The notes: generated by a model from the sequence alone, not told the origin. Positions 35,832 through 44,907 are shown, counted from the stretch's first letter. The stretch is 64,000 bases of DNA from Pseudideonella sakaiensis (GCF_001293525.1 NZ_BBYR01000002.1:118932-182931); one strand, 5' to 3'. A program made the numbers and translations.

Positions 35832-37108
35832 GCCCGACCCGGCCGTTGCCGCCGATCACTCGCGCCGGCGTCGCGCTGGTGGACGGCGGCTCCTTCGTGC
35901 TGCCCTACGTGCATGCGGTCGCGATGGCGCTGCGACGCCGCGGCCACCCGGTCGCGGTGTTCGCGTCGCGCACGCGCTACAACGGCGAGTTGCTCGACCA
36001 CCTGCGCAGCGTCGAGGGCATCACGGTGCACACGGCCGATGTCTCCGGCAGCGTCGCGCCGCGCTGGCGCGGCGTGCTCGGCTACCTGGGCCTGCTGCTG
36101 CGCCTGTGGCGCGGCCGCCGGGCCTGGCCGACGCTGATGCTGCAGTTCGCGCCGCTCGGCCTGGCCGAGTGGCCGTTCTGGTGGCTGCTGCGGCGGCGCC
36201 TGGTGCTGGCGGTGCACAACGCGGTGCCGCACGACCACCCCGGCGCGCGCCACCGCGCCACCGCGTGGCTGGCGCGCAGCGCGCGCGCGCTGGTGTTCCT
36301 GAGCCGCGCCACGCAGGCGGACTTCGTGCGCCGCTACGGCGCGGCCGCGGCCGCCCATGCGGTGGTGATGCCGCACGGCCTGTCGCCGCTCGAGCCGGGC
36401 GAGCCGCCGCGGCCCTTCCGGCCGCGCCCCGCGGTGCGCCGGCTGGTCTACTGGAGCACGGTCAAGCCCTACAAGGGCGTGGAGCTGTTCGAGGCGCTGG
36501 CGCGCTCGCCCGAGACCGCGCGGCGCGGGCTCGCGCTCGAGGTGCACGGGCGCTGGGACGCGGCGCTGCGGCCGCTGCAGGCGCGGCTGCGCGCGCTCGG
36601 CGTGCGGGTCGACGACGCCTACCTCGACGTCGCGGCACTGCGCGCGCTGTTCGCGCACGAGGACGCGCTGTTCGTGCTGCCCTACCGGGCGGCCTCGCAG
36701 TCGGGCGCGCTCTACCAGCTGCTGCACCAGGGCTGCCCGGTGCTGTGCACCGACGTCGGCGACCTGGGCGACGTGATGCGCCGCCACGGCCTCGCCGGGC
36801 TGCTGCTGGCCGAGGCCACGCCCGACGCGCTGTGGGCCGCGCTCGACCGCTGGCAGGCCGACCCGGCGGGCTGGGCGGCGCGCTTCGCGGCGCTGCAGCG
36901 CGACGGGGACTGGGACGCGGCGCTGGCCGGCGCGGGCACGGTGTTCGACGGCGGGCGGCCCGGCGGATCCGGCGGGACCGGCCCGTTCGCCGCGTCCGAC
37001 GCGTCCGACGCGTCCGCGGCGTCTGGCGTTTCCGCGGCCTCCGACGTGCCTGGCGTGCCTGGTGTGTCCGGCGCTGCCGACCGGGCCGGCGCGGACTCGC
37101 GGCGCTGA
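35828..37108 (+). CDS. Glycosyltransferase, GT4-like, with low-complexity tail
   Basis: This 426-residue protein is GT-B-fold-like: an N-terminal acceptor domain (GVALVDGGSFVLPYVHAVAM, RRRLVLAVHNAVPHDHPGAR) and a C-terminal donor domain (LVYWSTVKPYKGVELFEALA, LRALFAHEDALFVLPYRAAS, CPVLCTDVGDLGDVM). Donor and acceptor are unknown. TTG 35828 overlaps the previous stop as TTGA and is the only start in frame before the first beta strand. The last 45 residues (FAASDASDASAASG onward) are a Ala/Ser/Asp/Gly/Val repeat encoded by 9-bp DNA repeats. They are followed after the stop by a 10-bp tandem repeat, so the 3' end of the gene looks expanded. Confidence 0.8.
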   Translation: MSPTRPLPPITRAGVALVDGGSFVLPYVHAVAMALRRRGHPVAVFASRTRYNGELLDHLRSVEGITVHTADVSGSVAPRWRGVLGYLGLLLRLWRGRRAWPTLMLQFAPLGLAEWPFWWLLRRRLVLAVHNAVPHDHPGARHRATAWLARSARALVFLSRATQADFVRRYGAAAAAHAVVMPHGLSPLEPGEPPRPFRPRPAVRRLVYWSTVKPYKGVELFEALARSPETARRGLALEVHGRWDAALRPLQARLRALGVRVDDAYLDVAALRALFAHEDALFVLPYRAASQSGALYQLLHQGCPVLCTDVGDLGDVMRRHGLAGLLLAEATPDALWAALDRWQADPAGWAARFAALQRDGDWDAALAGAGTVFDGGRPGGSGGTGPFAASDASDASAASGVSAASDVPGVPGVSGAADRAGADSRR

Positions 37109-37176
37109 GCGGCACCGAACGGCACCGAGCGGCGCCGAGCGGCATCCAGCGGCGTCCAGCGGCGTCCAGCGGCGCC
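37107..37176 (+). repeat. 10-bp tandem repeat in the GT4/methyltransferase gap
   Basis: Seven head-to-tail 10-mers of the type (G/C)AGCGGC(A/G)(C/T)C span the GT4 stop codon and the intergenic gap. The first four begin GAGCGG or GAACGG and the last three CAGCGG. The rest of the 37177-37325 gap contains GACAATCGCGGGC (37247-37259), a promoter-like sequence for the next gene. Confidence 0.85.
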
Positions 37177-37325
37177 CGGGCGTGTTCCCCGACGGCCCCG
37201 CCGACCCGGGCATGCGGCACGGCGCCCCGCGCGCCCATTCCAGCGACAATCGCGGGCTCGGCTGCCGCCGGCCCCGCCGCGCGCTGCCGGTGCCCCCGCC
37301 GCCCGTCGTCCCCTCCGCGCGCCCC

Positions 37326-38102
37326 ATGCTCCGCCCGCTCCTGCGTCCCCTGCTGCGACCCCTGTCCCGCGCGCTCGCGGCCGGCGGCTGGGAGATCGGC
37401 CGGCGCCGTGACCGGCTGGACGCCGAGCTGGCCGACCTGTCGCCGGCCGACCGCGCCATCGTCGAGCGCGTCGAGCCCTACACCATGACCAGCCTGGCGC
37501 GCCGCGCCAGCCTGCTGCAGGCGGTCGACCACGTGCTGCGCGCCGGCATCCCGGGCGACATCGTCGAATGCGGCGTCTGGCGCGGCGGCAGCATGATGGC
37601 GGTGGCGCTGGCGCTGCAGGCGCGCGGCGACACCGCGCGCGAGCTGTTCCTCTACGACACCTTCGAGGGCATGAACGCGCCGACCGAGGCCGACCGCAGC
37701 CACCACGGCGAGCGCGCGGCCGACCAGCTCGCCCGCACGCCGCGCGGCGAGGGCGTCTGGTGCGAGGCGGGCCTGGAAGACGTGCAGGCCAACCTCGCGG
37801 CCACCGGCTACCCGGCCGGCCGCATCCACTGCGTGCGCGGCCCGGTGGAGCAGACGATCCCCGGCACGCTGCCCGGCCGCATCGCGCTGCTGCGGCTGGA
37901 CACCGACTGGTACGAGTCCACGCGCCACGAACTCGAGCACCTCTACCCGCTGCTGCAGCCGGGCGGCGTGCTGATCATCGACGACTACGGCCACTGGCAG
38001 GGCGCGCGCCGCGCCGTCGACGAGTATTTCGCCGCCCAGCCCCTGCCCGTCTACCTGCACCGGGTCGACTACACGGCGCGCCTGATGGTGAAGGCGGGAT
38101 GA
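37326..38102 (+). CDS. TylF/macrocin-O-type methyltransferase
   Basis: The 258-residue protein belongs to the TylF-like class I methyltransferases: VEPYTMTSLARRASLLQAVD, GDIVECGVWRGGSMMAVALA (SAM-binding motif I), LFLYDTFEGMNAPTEAD, RLDTDWYESTRHELEHLYP and GGVLIIDDYGHWQGARRAVD, which carries the metal-binding DD. Relatives methylate sugar hydroxyls with Mg2+ and SAM. In this cluster it may methylate a sugar of the polysaccharide. It begins 217 bases after the GT4 gene, behind a GACAATCGCGGGC promoter-like sequence, so it may start a second transcript. ATG 37326 fits the family length. Confidence 0.88.
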   Translation: MLRPLLRPLLRPLSRALAAGGWEIGRRRDRLDAELADLSPADRAIVERVEPYTMTSLARRASLLQAVDHVLRAGIPGDIVECGVWRGGSMMAVALALQARGDTARELFLYDTFEGMNAPTEADRSHHGERAADQLARTPRGEGVWCEAGLEDVQANLAATGYPAGRIHCVRGPVEQTIPGTLPGRIALLRLDTDWYESTRHELEHLYPLLQPGGVLIIDDYGHWQGARRAVDEYFAAQPLPVYLHRVDYTARLMVKAG

Positions 38103-38250
38103 GCACGCGGGGCCACCGCGGGCGCGGTCCGGGCGCGTGCCGCACGGCGGGGCGTCCGGCGGCTCGGACGGGCCGGCGCGCGCACCCGGCCGCGCGGCCG
38201 CCGGCCGTGGGCGGCGCAGCCGTCCGGCGGGCCCCGTGCCCGGCACGCCC

Positions 38251-39540
38251 GTGAGCCGGCCGGCCACGCTGCTGCGCTCGCTGCCGCCGGTCTATGCGGC
38301 GGCGGCGGTCCGCGTCGCCTTCCCGCTGCTGGTGCTGCCGGTGGTGGCGCAGCGCCTGGGGCTGGCCGAGTTCGGCCGGCTCGGGCTGTGCCTGGTCTGG
38401 GCCAACCTGCTGGCGCTGGTGGTGGAGGGCGGCTTCCTCGCCGCCGCGACCCGGCACGCGGTGGTGGCCGATGCGGCGCGCCGGCTGCAGCTCGCGCGCC
38501 GCGTGTTCAGCGCGCGCTGCGTGCTCTGTCTGCCGGTGGCGCTGGCGGCGCTCGGCGTCGGCGCGTGGGTGATCCCGGGCGAGGCGCTCGCGTCGGCCGA
38601 CCGCTGGGAGACCGCGCTGCTGCTGGCCGTGCTGGCCTGCGTGCTCGGCTGGCCGGCCACCTGGTACCTGCAGGCCACCTCGCAGCTGCACCGCTGGGCC
38701 CGCGTCGAGCTGGCGGTGGCGGCGACGGCGCTGGCGCTCAACCTCTGGCTGGCCCATTCGGTGGCGGCGTTCCTCGCGCTGCAGTGCCTGTCGGCCGGGG
38801 CGCTCGCCGCGCTCGGCTGGCGCCGCACCTGGCACGAGCTTCGGGCGGCGACCGACGTCGCCGAGGCGGATGGCCCGGCGGGCGTGCGCGGCCTCTGGGC
38901 GCGCGCCGAAGTCGCCGCCGGCCTGCGCCTCGGCGGGCCGATGCTGCCGGTGGCGGTCATCGGCTCGGCCTATTCGCTGGCGCTGCCGGCCGTCGCGGCG
39001 CACCAGCTCGGCCGCGTCGAGCTGGGCACCTACTACCTGGCCGACCGCATCGTGCGGGCGCTGGTGGCCGCCGGCGATCCGCTGGTGCAGCTGGTCTACC
39101 CGCGCATCGTCGCGCGCTTTCCGCACGGGCCGCGCGTCGCGCTCGCATACGCGCTGCGCTGGTGCGGGCTGGGCCTGCTGGCCGGCCTGGCGCTGATGGC
39201 GGCCGGCTGGCTCGCGTGGCCGTGGGCCGCGCCGCTGCTGCGGGCGGCCGAGCCGGCGCGGCTGGCGCCGGTCGCGGCGACGCTGGGGTTGCTGCTGCCA
39301 CTGGTGCTCGGCTGGCGCTTCGCGGCCTACTGGATGCTGGGCAGCGGGCGCTACGACAGCGCCTACCGCGCCTGCATCGTCGTCGGCGGCCTGGTGGGCC
39401 TGGGCGGCGCCTGGTGGCTCGGCGACAGCGCGACCGCGCTGGCCGCGATCGCGGTGGCCGCCGAGACCGCGGTGATGCTGGCCGCGGTCGGCGGCATGCT
39501 CTGGACCGAGGCCCGGCGCCGCCGCGCCGCGGCCGGCTGA
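38251..39540 (+). CDS. Polysaccharide flippase, Wzx-like
   Basis: The 429-residue polytopic membrane protein of the MOP/Wzx type has about 12 hydrophobic segments, among them VAFPLLVLPVVAQRLGLAEF, LCLVWANLLALVVEGGFLAA, VIGSAYSLALPAVAAHQLGR and ELGTYYLADRIVRALVAAGD. The VVAQRLG-EFGRLGL pattern near the N-terminus is typical of O-antigen and capsule flippases. It should move the undecaprenyl-linked repeat unit to the periplasmic side. No ATG lies near the domain: GTG 38251 (VSRPATLLRS) is preferred over GTG 38236. No Wzy polymerase was recognised in the window. Confidence 0.8.
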   Translation: MSRPATLLRSLPPVYAAAAVRVAFPLLVLPVVAQRLGLAEFGRLGLCLVWANLLALVVEGGFLAAATRHAVVADAARRLQLARRVFSARCVLCLPVALAALGVGAWVIPGEALASADRWETALLLAVLACVLGWPATWYLQATSQLHRWARVELAVAATALALNLWLAHSVAAFLALQCLSAGALAALGWRRTWHELRAATDVAEADGPAGVRGLWARAEVAAGLRLGGPMLPVAVIGSAYSLALPAVAAHQLGRVELGTYYLADRIVRALVAAGDPLVQLVYPRIVARFPHGPRVALAYALRWCGLGLLAGLALMAAGWLAWPWAAPLLRAAEPARLAPVAATLGLLLPLVLGWRFAAYWMLGSGRYDSAYRACIVVGGLVGLGGAWWLGDSATALAAIAVAAETAVMLAAVGGMLWTEARRRRAAAG

Positions 39541-39551
39541 GGCTCCCGACG

Positions 39552-40475
39552 ATGGGCATCGACCTGCACAACCTGCACCTGCTGGCGCATGCCCAGGACC
39601 TCGGCGTGCGCTTCGAGCGCACGCTGACCATCGGTCGCCAGGCGCTGTTCGTCGACCCGCCGGATCTGGCGGCCTTCCAGCGCCGCCGCGGCGTGACGCC
39701 ATGGCCCGGCGCGGCGGCCCCGGCCGGCGGCGGCCCGGTGTATGCCGAGGCGATGCTGCAGGCCTGGTTCGGCGCCCGCGAGCTCGAGTCGGTGGACGCC
39801 TCGGCCTACGAGCAGGCGACCCGCGTGCACGACATGAACCGCCCCTGGGCCGACGGCGCCGGCTGCCCCGCCCCCTGCGACGCGGTGCTGGACTTCGGCT
39901 GCCTGGAGCACGTGTTCGACTTCCCGACCGCGTGGCGCAACGTGGTCGACGCCTGCCGCGTCGGCGGCCACGTGCTGCATGCGCTGCCGATGAACAACCT
40001 GTCCGGCCACGGCTTCTACCAGTTCTCGCCGGAGCTCTTCTTCAACCTCTACCAGCCGGCGCGTGGCTTCGAGCTGCGCGGCGTCTACGCGGCCACCAAG
40101 GCCGAGCCGCGGCGCTGGTGGGCGGTGGCGGACCCGCAGCGGCTGGGCCGGCGGGTCACGCTGCGCAACGGCCACGAGGTCTACCTGCTGGTCATCGCGC
40201 GCAAGCTGCGCGAGCCGGGGCCGCTGCCCGCGCCGCAGCAGTCGGACTACGCGCAGCAGGCCTGGGTCGGCGGCGACCCGGCGGCCGCGGCCGGCCTGCC
40301 GGCGCGGCCCCGCCGTGCCGCCGCGCCGCTGGCGGCGCTCGGCCTGCTCGGCCCGGCGCGCCGGCTGCGCGAGCGCCTGCGTGCGCTGCGCGGCGCGGCG
40401 CTCGCGCTGCCGGCGCCCGACTACACCCCGGTGGCGCTCGATCGCCTGGTGGGGCCGCGGCGGCCGATGGGATGA
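39552..40475 (+). CDS. Methyltransferase-fold protein of the polysaccharide cluster
   Basis: The 307-residue protein is related to class I methyltransferases: DAVLDFGCLEHVFDFPTAWR, VVDACRVGGHVLHALPMNNL, HGFYQFSPELFFNLYQPARG. The usual Gly-rich motif I (E/DxGxGxG) before this part is not clear; the N-terminal 110 residues (MGIDLHNLHLLAHAQDLGVR, LTIGRQALFVDPPDL) instead match a group of such proteins found in surface glycan loci. The C-terminal 60 residues are Ala/Arg-rich. Whether it is an active methyltransferase is open. It starts 11 bases after the flippase, and its stop overlaps the next gene. Confidence 0.65.
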   Translation: MGIDLHNLHLLAHAQDLGVRFERTLTIGRQALFVDPPDLAAFQRRRGVTPWPGAAAPAGGGPVYAEAMLQAWFGARELESVDASAYEQATRVHDMNRPWADGAGCPAPCDAVLDFGCLEHVFDFPTAWRNVVDACRVGGHVLHALPMNNLSGHGFYQFSPELFFNLYQPARGFELRGVYAATKAEPRRWWAVADPQRLGRRVTLRNGHEVYLLVIARKLREPGPLPAPQQSDYAQQAWVGGDPAAAAGLPARPRRAAAPLAALGLLGPARRLRERLRALRGAALALPAPDYTPVALDRLVGPRRPMG

Positions 40476-41650
40476 GCGTGCCGGGCCGTTCCTTCCACCT
40501 GGTGCTGGTCTGCGACCGGCTCGACCTGGCCGGCGGCGTCGAGCGGGTGGTCTGCGAGCTCGCGAACCACTGGGTCGCGGCCGGGCACCGGGTCGGGCTG
40601 CTCAGCGTGGCCACGCCGCGCGACGCGCTGCACTACCCGCTGGACCCGCGCGTCGAGCTGCTCGCCGCGCTGCCGCGCGAGCCGGGCCGCGCGACGGCCA
40701 CCGGCCCGTGGCGGCGCCTCGCGATCGCCCGCCGCGAATGGGCCGCCGCGCGCGCGCTGGCCGCGCGGCTGCGCCGCGAGGCGCCGCAGGCGGTGGTGCT
40801 GAACGGGGTCACCACCGCCTGCGGCGTGCTGCTGTGCGCGCCCGGGCTGGCGGCCCGCGCCGTCTGCTGCGACCACAACCATTTCGATGCCCGCTCGCGC
40901 CCCTGGCGGCTGCTGCGCGGCTGGCTGTACCGCCGCGCGGCCGCCGTGGTCAGCCTGACCGAGGCGGACCTGCCGCGCTTCGCCGCGCTCAACCCGCGCG
41001 CGGTGCTGATCCGCAACGCAGCAGCGCTGCGCAGCGACCGGCCCGTGGCGGACCCGGACGGGCCGGTGCTGGCGGTCGGCCGCTGCATCGCGCAGAAGGG
41101 CTTCGACCGGCTGCTGCGCGCCTGGGCGATCGTGCGGGCGGCGCTGCCGGCGGCGCGCCTGCGCATCGTCGGCGACGGCCCGCAGCGGGCCGCGCTGCAG
41201 GCCCAGGCGCAGGCGCTCGGGCTGGACCAGGGCGTCGACTGGGCCGGCACGCGCCGCGACATGGCGGCGGTCTATGCCGGCGCGGCGCTGTTCGTGCTGC
41301 CGTCGCGCTACGAGGGCCTGCCGCTCGCGCTGCTCGAGGCCCAGGCCTGCGGCCTGCCGGCGGTGGCGTTCGACTGCCCGACCGGCCCGCGCGAGGTGCT
41401 CGGTGCGGCGCCGGTGGACGCCACCGGCGTCACGGCGCCCGACCCGGCAGGCGCCGGCGGCCTGCTGCTGCGCGACGGCGACGAGCCCGCGCTCGCCGCG
41501 GCGCTGCTCGCGCTGCTGCGCGACCCCGCGCGCCGCGCCCGCCTCGGCGAGGCCGCCTGGCAGCGCAGCCGCGCGCTGTTCGACCGCGAGGCCCACCTCG
41601 CCGCCTGGACCGCGCTGGTCGGCCGCGTCGCGGCGGGGGAGGGGCGGTGA
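40472..41650 (+). CDS. Glycosyltransferase family 4
   Basis: A 392-residue GT-B enzyme. The N-terminal domain has HLVLVCDRLDLAGGVERVVC (Gly-rich acceptor loop), CDHNHFDARSRPWRLL and RRAAAVVSLTEADLPRFAAL. The C-terminal donor domain has VLAVGRCIAQKGFDRLLRAW, LRIVGDGPQRAALQ and FVLPSRYEGLPLALLEAQAC, where the E-x7-E motif of GT4 enzymes ends. It is a retaining transferase using a nucleotide sugar; its specificity is unknown. Start ATG 40472 overlaps the upstream stop. Downstream, the stop overlaps the GTG of a 60-codon repeat ORF. Confidence 0.9.
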   Translation: MSVPGRSFHLVLVCDRLDLAGGVERVVCELANHWVAAGHRVGLLSVATPRDALHYPLDPRVELLAALPREPGRATATGPWRRLAIARREWAAARALAARLRREAPQAVVLNGVTTACGVLLCAPGLAARAVCCDHNHFDARSRPWRLLRGWLYRRAAAVVSLTEADLPRFAALNPRAVLIRNAAALRSDRPVADPDGPVLAVGRCIAQKGFDRLLRAWAIVRAALPAARLRIVGDGPQRAALQAQAQALGLDQGVDWAGTRRDMAAVYAGAALFVLPSRYEGLPLALLEAQACGLPAVAFDCPTGPREVLGAAPVDATGVTAPDPAGAGGLLLRDGDEPALAAALLALLRDPARRARLGEAAWQRSRALFDREAHLAAWTALVGRVAAGEGR

Positions 41651-41829
41651 GCCCGCCGGGCCGCCCCAAGGGCGAACACCGGCGTGCGCAGCACGTCGGT
41701 TTGTCGATGACCCCGCCGGGCCGCCCCAAGGGCGAACACCGGCGTGCGCAGCACGTCGGTTTGTCGATGACCCCGCCGGGCCGCTCCAGGGGCGAACACC
41801 GGCGTGCGAGCACGGAGGTTTCCCCGTGA
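41647..41829 (+). CDS. 60-residue ORF built of three 20-residue repeats
   Basis: GTG 41647 overlaps the upstream glycosyltransferase stop and the ORF's TGA (41827-41829) overlaps the next gene's GTG (41826). Translation gives the peptide PPGRPKGEHRRAQHVGLSM twice, then PPGRSRGEHRRASTEVSP. The first two DNA units are almost identical over 60 bp and the third has diverged and shifted near its end. No family is recognised and no signal or membrane segment is visible; the peptide is strongly basic. It could be a real small protein, or an expanded linker that keeps ribosomes moving from one gene to the next. Internal ATGs lie at each unit boundary. Confidence 0.45.
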   Translation: MSPPGRPKGEHRRAQHVGLSMTPPGRPKGEHRRAQHVGLSMTPPGRSRGEHRRASTEVSP

Positions 41830-41830
41830 G
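41651..41830 (+). repeat. Three tandem 60-bp direct repeats
   Basis: Units at 41651-41710, 41711-41770 and 41771-41830. Units 1 and 2 differ only in the first base; unit 3 shares the first 48 bases with three changes and then diverges. Each contains CCGGGCCGCC and GGGCGAACACCGGCGTGCG. The period is a multiple of three, so the reading frame is kept. Confidence 0.97.
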
Positions 41831-42860
41831 CGCCGCCCCGCGCCTGGTCAGCGTCATCGTGCCCTGCCGCAACGAGCAGGCGCACGTCGGGCCCTTCCTC
41901 GCGTCGGTGTGGCGCCAGCAGCTGCCGCCGGGGCTGGCGCTGCAGGTACTGGTGGCCGACGGCGCGAGCGACGACGGCACCCGCGAGCGCCTGCAGGCGC
42001 TCGCGGCCGGCGAGCCGCGCCTGCGCGTGCTCGACAACCCGGCGCGCATCACCTCGGCCGCGCTGAACCGCGCGCTGGCCGCCGCCGACGGCGAGGTGGT
42101 GGTGCGCATGGACGTCCACACCGTCTACGCGGACGACTACGTCGCGCAGTGCGTGCGCGTGCTCGACGCCACCGGGGCCACCTGCGTCGGCGGGGCCTGG
42201 CGGCCGGTCGGCGAGGGCTGGCCGCAGGCCGCCATCGCCGCCGCCTTCCGCAGCCGCTTCGGCTCCGGCGGCGCGGCCTCGCGGCGCGCGGACCACGAGG
42301 GCCCGGTCGACACCGTCTACCTGGGCGCGTGGCGGCGCGACGAGCTGCGCCGGCTGGGCGGCTTCGACGAGGCGCTGGTGCGCAACCAGGACGACGAGCT
42401 GAACCTGCGCATCCACCGCGCCGGCGGCCGCGTCTGGCAGAGCCCGGCGATCCGCTCGGCCTACGCGCCGCGCGCCTCGTTCGCCGCGCTGTTCCGCCAG
42501 TTCTACCAGTACGGCTACTGGAAGCCTGCCGTGATCCGCAAGCACCGGCTGCCGGCCTCGCCGCGCCAGCTGGTGCCCTTCGGCTTCGTGCTGCTGCTGG
42601 CCCTGCTGGCGCTGGCCGCCCCCTTCTGGCCGCCGGCAGCGGCCGGGCTGGCCGGCGTGCTGGGGCTCTACGCGGCGGCGGCGGTCGCGCAGGCGCTGCA
42701 GGTCGCGCCGGCCGGCCCGGGCCGCTGGCGCCAGACCCTGGGCGTGGCCTGGGCCTGCGCCTGCATGCACCTGGGCTATGGCCTCGGCTTCGGCCGCGCG
42801 CTGCTCGACCACGCGCTCGGCCGCGGCCCGGGGCGCGACGCGCTGGGGTTGACGCGGTGA
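41826..42860 (+). CDS. Glycosyltransferase family 2, ExoA-like
   Basis: The 344-residue protein starts at GTG 41826. The GT-A domain has RLVSVIVPCRNEQAHVGPFL, LQVLVADGASDDGTRERLQA, VVVRMDVHTVYADDYVAQCV (a DxD-like MDVH), then AWRRDELRRLGGFDEALVRN with NQDDELNLRI. C-terminal hydrophobic helices (LVPFGFVLLLALLALAAPFW, AAGLAGVLGLYAAAAVAQAL) anchor it in the inner membrane. This matches succinoglycan-type ExoA enzymes that add a sugar to a lipid-linked chain; specificity is unknown. Its stop overlaps the following GTG start. Confidence 0.88.
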   Translation: MSAAPRLVSVIVPCRNEQAHVGPFLASVWRQQLPPGLALQVLVADGASDDGTRERLQALAAGEPRLRVLDNPARITSAALNRALAAADGEVVVRMDVHTVYADDYVAQCVRVLDATGATCVGGAWRPVGEGWPQAAIAAAFRSRFGSGGAASRRADHEGPVDTVYLGAWRRDELRRLGGFDEALVRNQDDELNLRIHRAGGRVWQSPAIRSAYAPRASFAALFRQFYQYGYWKPAVIRKHRLPASPRQLVPFGFVLLLALLALAAPFWPPAAAGLAGVLGLYAAAAVAQALQVAPAGPGRWRQTLGVAWACACMHLGYGLGFGRALLDHALGRGPGRDALGLTR

Positions 42861-42910
42861 GCGCGCCGGGCCGCCCCGACGGCGGGCACCGCGCTGCGCA
42901 GCATGGTGCC
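42857..42910 (+). repeat. Diverged copy of the 60-bp junction element
   Basis: The bases from GTG 42857 include CCGGGCCGCCCC, then GGCGGGCACCG and GCGCAGCATG, matching the 41651 units in sequence and frame. It encodes [15 protein letters not shown] and again begins at a GTG overlapping the upstream stop. Confidence 0.75.
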
Positions 42911-43744
42911 GGCCTGCCGCGTCCGGTGCGTCGTCCCGCCGGCGACCTCCGGCCTGCCGAGCCGCACGACGGTCTGCCAGGCGATGCTCCGGGGGATGCC
43001 CCGGTGGATCCGCCGGGCGATCCGGCCGACGCGGGCGCGGCCGAGCTGGCGGCCGTCGCGGCGCGCTATGCCCGCCGGCCCGGCGACGACGACCGCTACG
43101 ACCCGCTGCGGCCCGAGGTGATGGCCGCGCGCCAGGAGCGCCAGCGCGTGCTGGCCGCGCTGCTGCGGCGCCACCTGCGCGGCCGACCGCTGCTGCACGG
43201 GCTGGACGTGCTGGAGATCGGCTGCGGCCGCGGCGACAACCTGCTCGAGCTGGCGACGCTCGGCTTCGACCCGGCGCGCCTGGCCGGCAACGAGCTGCTG
43301 CCGGAACGCATCGCCGCGGCGCGCGCGCGGCTGCCGGCCGCCATCGCGCTGTGGCCCGGCGACGCCTGCGCACTGCCGCTGGCGGACGCCAGCGTCGACC
43401 TGGTGCTGCAGTACACCGTCTTCAGCTCGCTGCTCGACGCGGCCTTCCGCCGGCGCCTCGCCGGCCAGCTGTGGCGCTGGCTGCGGCCGGGCGGCGCGGT
43501 GCTCTGGTACGACTTCACCTGGAACAACCCCGCCAACCCCGACGTGCGCGGCGTGCCGATGGCCGAACTGCGCCGCCTCTTCCCCGGCGCTAGCATCGAT
43601 GCCCGGCGCGTCACGCTGGCGCCGCCGCTGGCCCGCGCCGCTGCCCGGCTGTCGCCATCGGCGCCGCGCTGGCTGAACGCGCTGCCCTGGCTGCGCAGCC
43701 ACCGGCTGTGCTGGATCGCCAAGCCCTCCGACCTGCCCCGATGA
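42857..43744 (+). CDS. Class I SAM-dependent methyltransferase
   Basis: The 295-residue protein has a clear Rossmann methyltransferase core: [20 protein letters not shown] (motif I), [16 protein letters not shown] (motif II), [20 protein letters not shown] and [20 protein letters not shown]. The first 60 residues do not belong to the fold: they begin with a repeat-derived peptide ([14 protein letters not shown]) and continue as an Asp/Pro/Gly-rich stretch. The real start could be further in, for example near the [11 protein letters not shown] segment, but the GTG at 42857 overlaps the upstream stop as do most starts in this cluster. Substrate unknown, presumably a glycan intermediate. Confidence 0.8.
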   Translation: MSAPGRPDGGHRAAQHGAGLPRPVRRPAGDLRPAEPHDGLPGDAPGDAPVDPPGDPADAGAAELAAVAARYARRPGDDDRYDPLRPEVMAARQERQRVLAALLRRHLRGRPLLHGLDVLEIGCGRGDNLLELATLGFDPARLAGNELLPERIAAARARLPAAIALWPGDACALPLADASVDLVLQYTVFSSLLDAAFRRRLAGQLWRWLRPGGAVLWYDFTWNNPANPDVRGVPMAELRRLFPGASIDARRVTLAPPLARAAARLSPSAPRWLNALPWLRSHRLCWIAKPSDLPR

Positions 43745-44907
43745 CCGACCCCGACTTCGTCCCCTTCGCGCTGCCCGACATCGGCGACGACGAGATCGCC
43801 GAGGTGGTGGACACGCTGCGCTCCGGCTGGCTCACCACCGGCCCGAAGGCGCGCCGCTTCGAGCAGGCCTTCGGCGAGTTCCTCGGCGCGCCCGGGCTGC
43901 ACTGCCTGGCGGTCAATTCCGCCACCGCCGGGCTGCACCTGGCGCTGGAGGCGCTGGGCATCGGCCCGGGCGACGAGGTCATCACCACCACCCACACCTT
44001 CACCGCCACCGCCGAGGTGGTGCGCTACCTCGGCGCCGACGTGCGCCTGGTCGACATCGACCCGGCGACGCTGTGCCTCGACGTCGACGCGGTGGCCCGG
44101 GCGATCGGGCCGCGCACCAAGGCCGTGATCCCGGTGCACTTCGCCGGCCGCGCCGCCGCGATGGCGCCGCTGCTGGCGCTGGCGCGTCGGCACGGGCTGA
44201 AGGTGGTCGAGGATGCGGCGCATGCGCTGCCCACGAGCAGCGGCGGCCGCCGCATCGGCACGCTCGACAGCGAGGCCTGCGTGTTCAGCTTCTACGCCAA
44301 CAAGACCATCACCACCGGCGAAGGCGGCATGGTGGTGGTGCGCGACCCGGCGCTGGCGAAGCGCATCGGCGTGATGCGGCTGCACGGCATGAGCCGCGAC
44401 GCCTTCGACCGCTTCCACACCCGCGTGCCGGCCTGGTACTACGAGATCGTCGCGCCCGGCTACAAGTACAACCTGACCGACCTCGCGGCGGCGCTGGGCC
44501 TGCAGCAGCTGCGCCGCGCCCAGGCGCTGCGCGAGCGGCGCGCGGCGATCGCCGCGCGCTACGACGCCGCCTTCGCCGCGCTGCCGGTGCAGCGGCCGCC
44601 GCAGGCCGAGCCCGGCGACGAGCACGCCTGGCACCTCTACGTGCTGCGGCTGGCGGCCGGCGCGCCCTGCGACCGCGACACCCTGGTCGAGCGCCTGTTC
44701 GCCGCCGGCATCGGCTGCAGCGTGCACTACATCCCGCTGCACCTGCAGCCCTACTGGCGCGAGCGCTACGCGCTGCAGCCGGCGCAGTTCCCGCACAGCC
44801 AGGCCGCCTACGAGGCCTCGCTGAGCCTGCCGCTGTATCCCTCGATGCGCGAGGACCAGGTGGCGCGCGTGATCGCCGCGGTGCAGGCCGCGCTGGCCGG
44901 TGGCTGA
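43741..44907 (+). CDS. DegT/DnrJ/EryC1/StrS aminotransferase
   Basis: This 388-residue PLP-dependent sugar aminotransferase carries [78 protein letters not shown] and [20 protein letters not shown]. The Lys of ANKTIT is the Schiff-base residue. Such enzymes transfer the amino group of glutamate to a nucleotide-linked 4-keto or 3-keto sugar. The CapD/WbpM-type dehydratase downstream can supply a 4-keto sugar, so together they may make a UDP-4-amino-4,6-dideoxyhexose. It overlaps the methyltransferase stop as ATGA. Confidence 0.92.
   Translation: MTDPDFVPFALPDIGDDEIAEVVDTLRSGWLTTGPKARRFEQAFGEFLGAPGLHCLAVNSATAGLHLALEALGIGPGDEVITTTHTFTATAEVVRYLGADVRLVDIDPATLCLDVDAVARAIGPRTKAVIPVHFAGRAAAMAPLLALARRHGLKVVEDAAHALPTSSGGRRIGTLDSEACVFSFYANKTITTGEGGMVVVRDPALAKRIGVMRLHGMSRDAFDRFHTRVPAWYYEIVAPGYKYNLTDLAAALGLQQLRRAQALRERRAAIAARYDAAFAALPVQRPPQAEPGDEHAWHLYVLRLAAGAPCDRDTLVERLFAAGIGCSVHYIPLHLQPYWRERYALQPAQFPHSQAAYEASLSLPLYPSMREDQVARVIAAVQAALAGG

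Noticed and set aside
37107..37176. CRISPR or iteron-type origin
   Set aside because: Ten-base GC-rich units without spacers, no Rep gene and no A/T-rich segment.
41651..41830. CRISPR array
   Set aside because: Units are adjacent with no unique spacers and lie in frame between two genes; no cas gene is seen.
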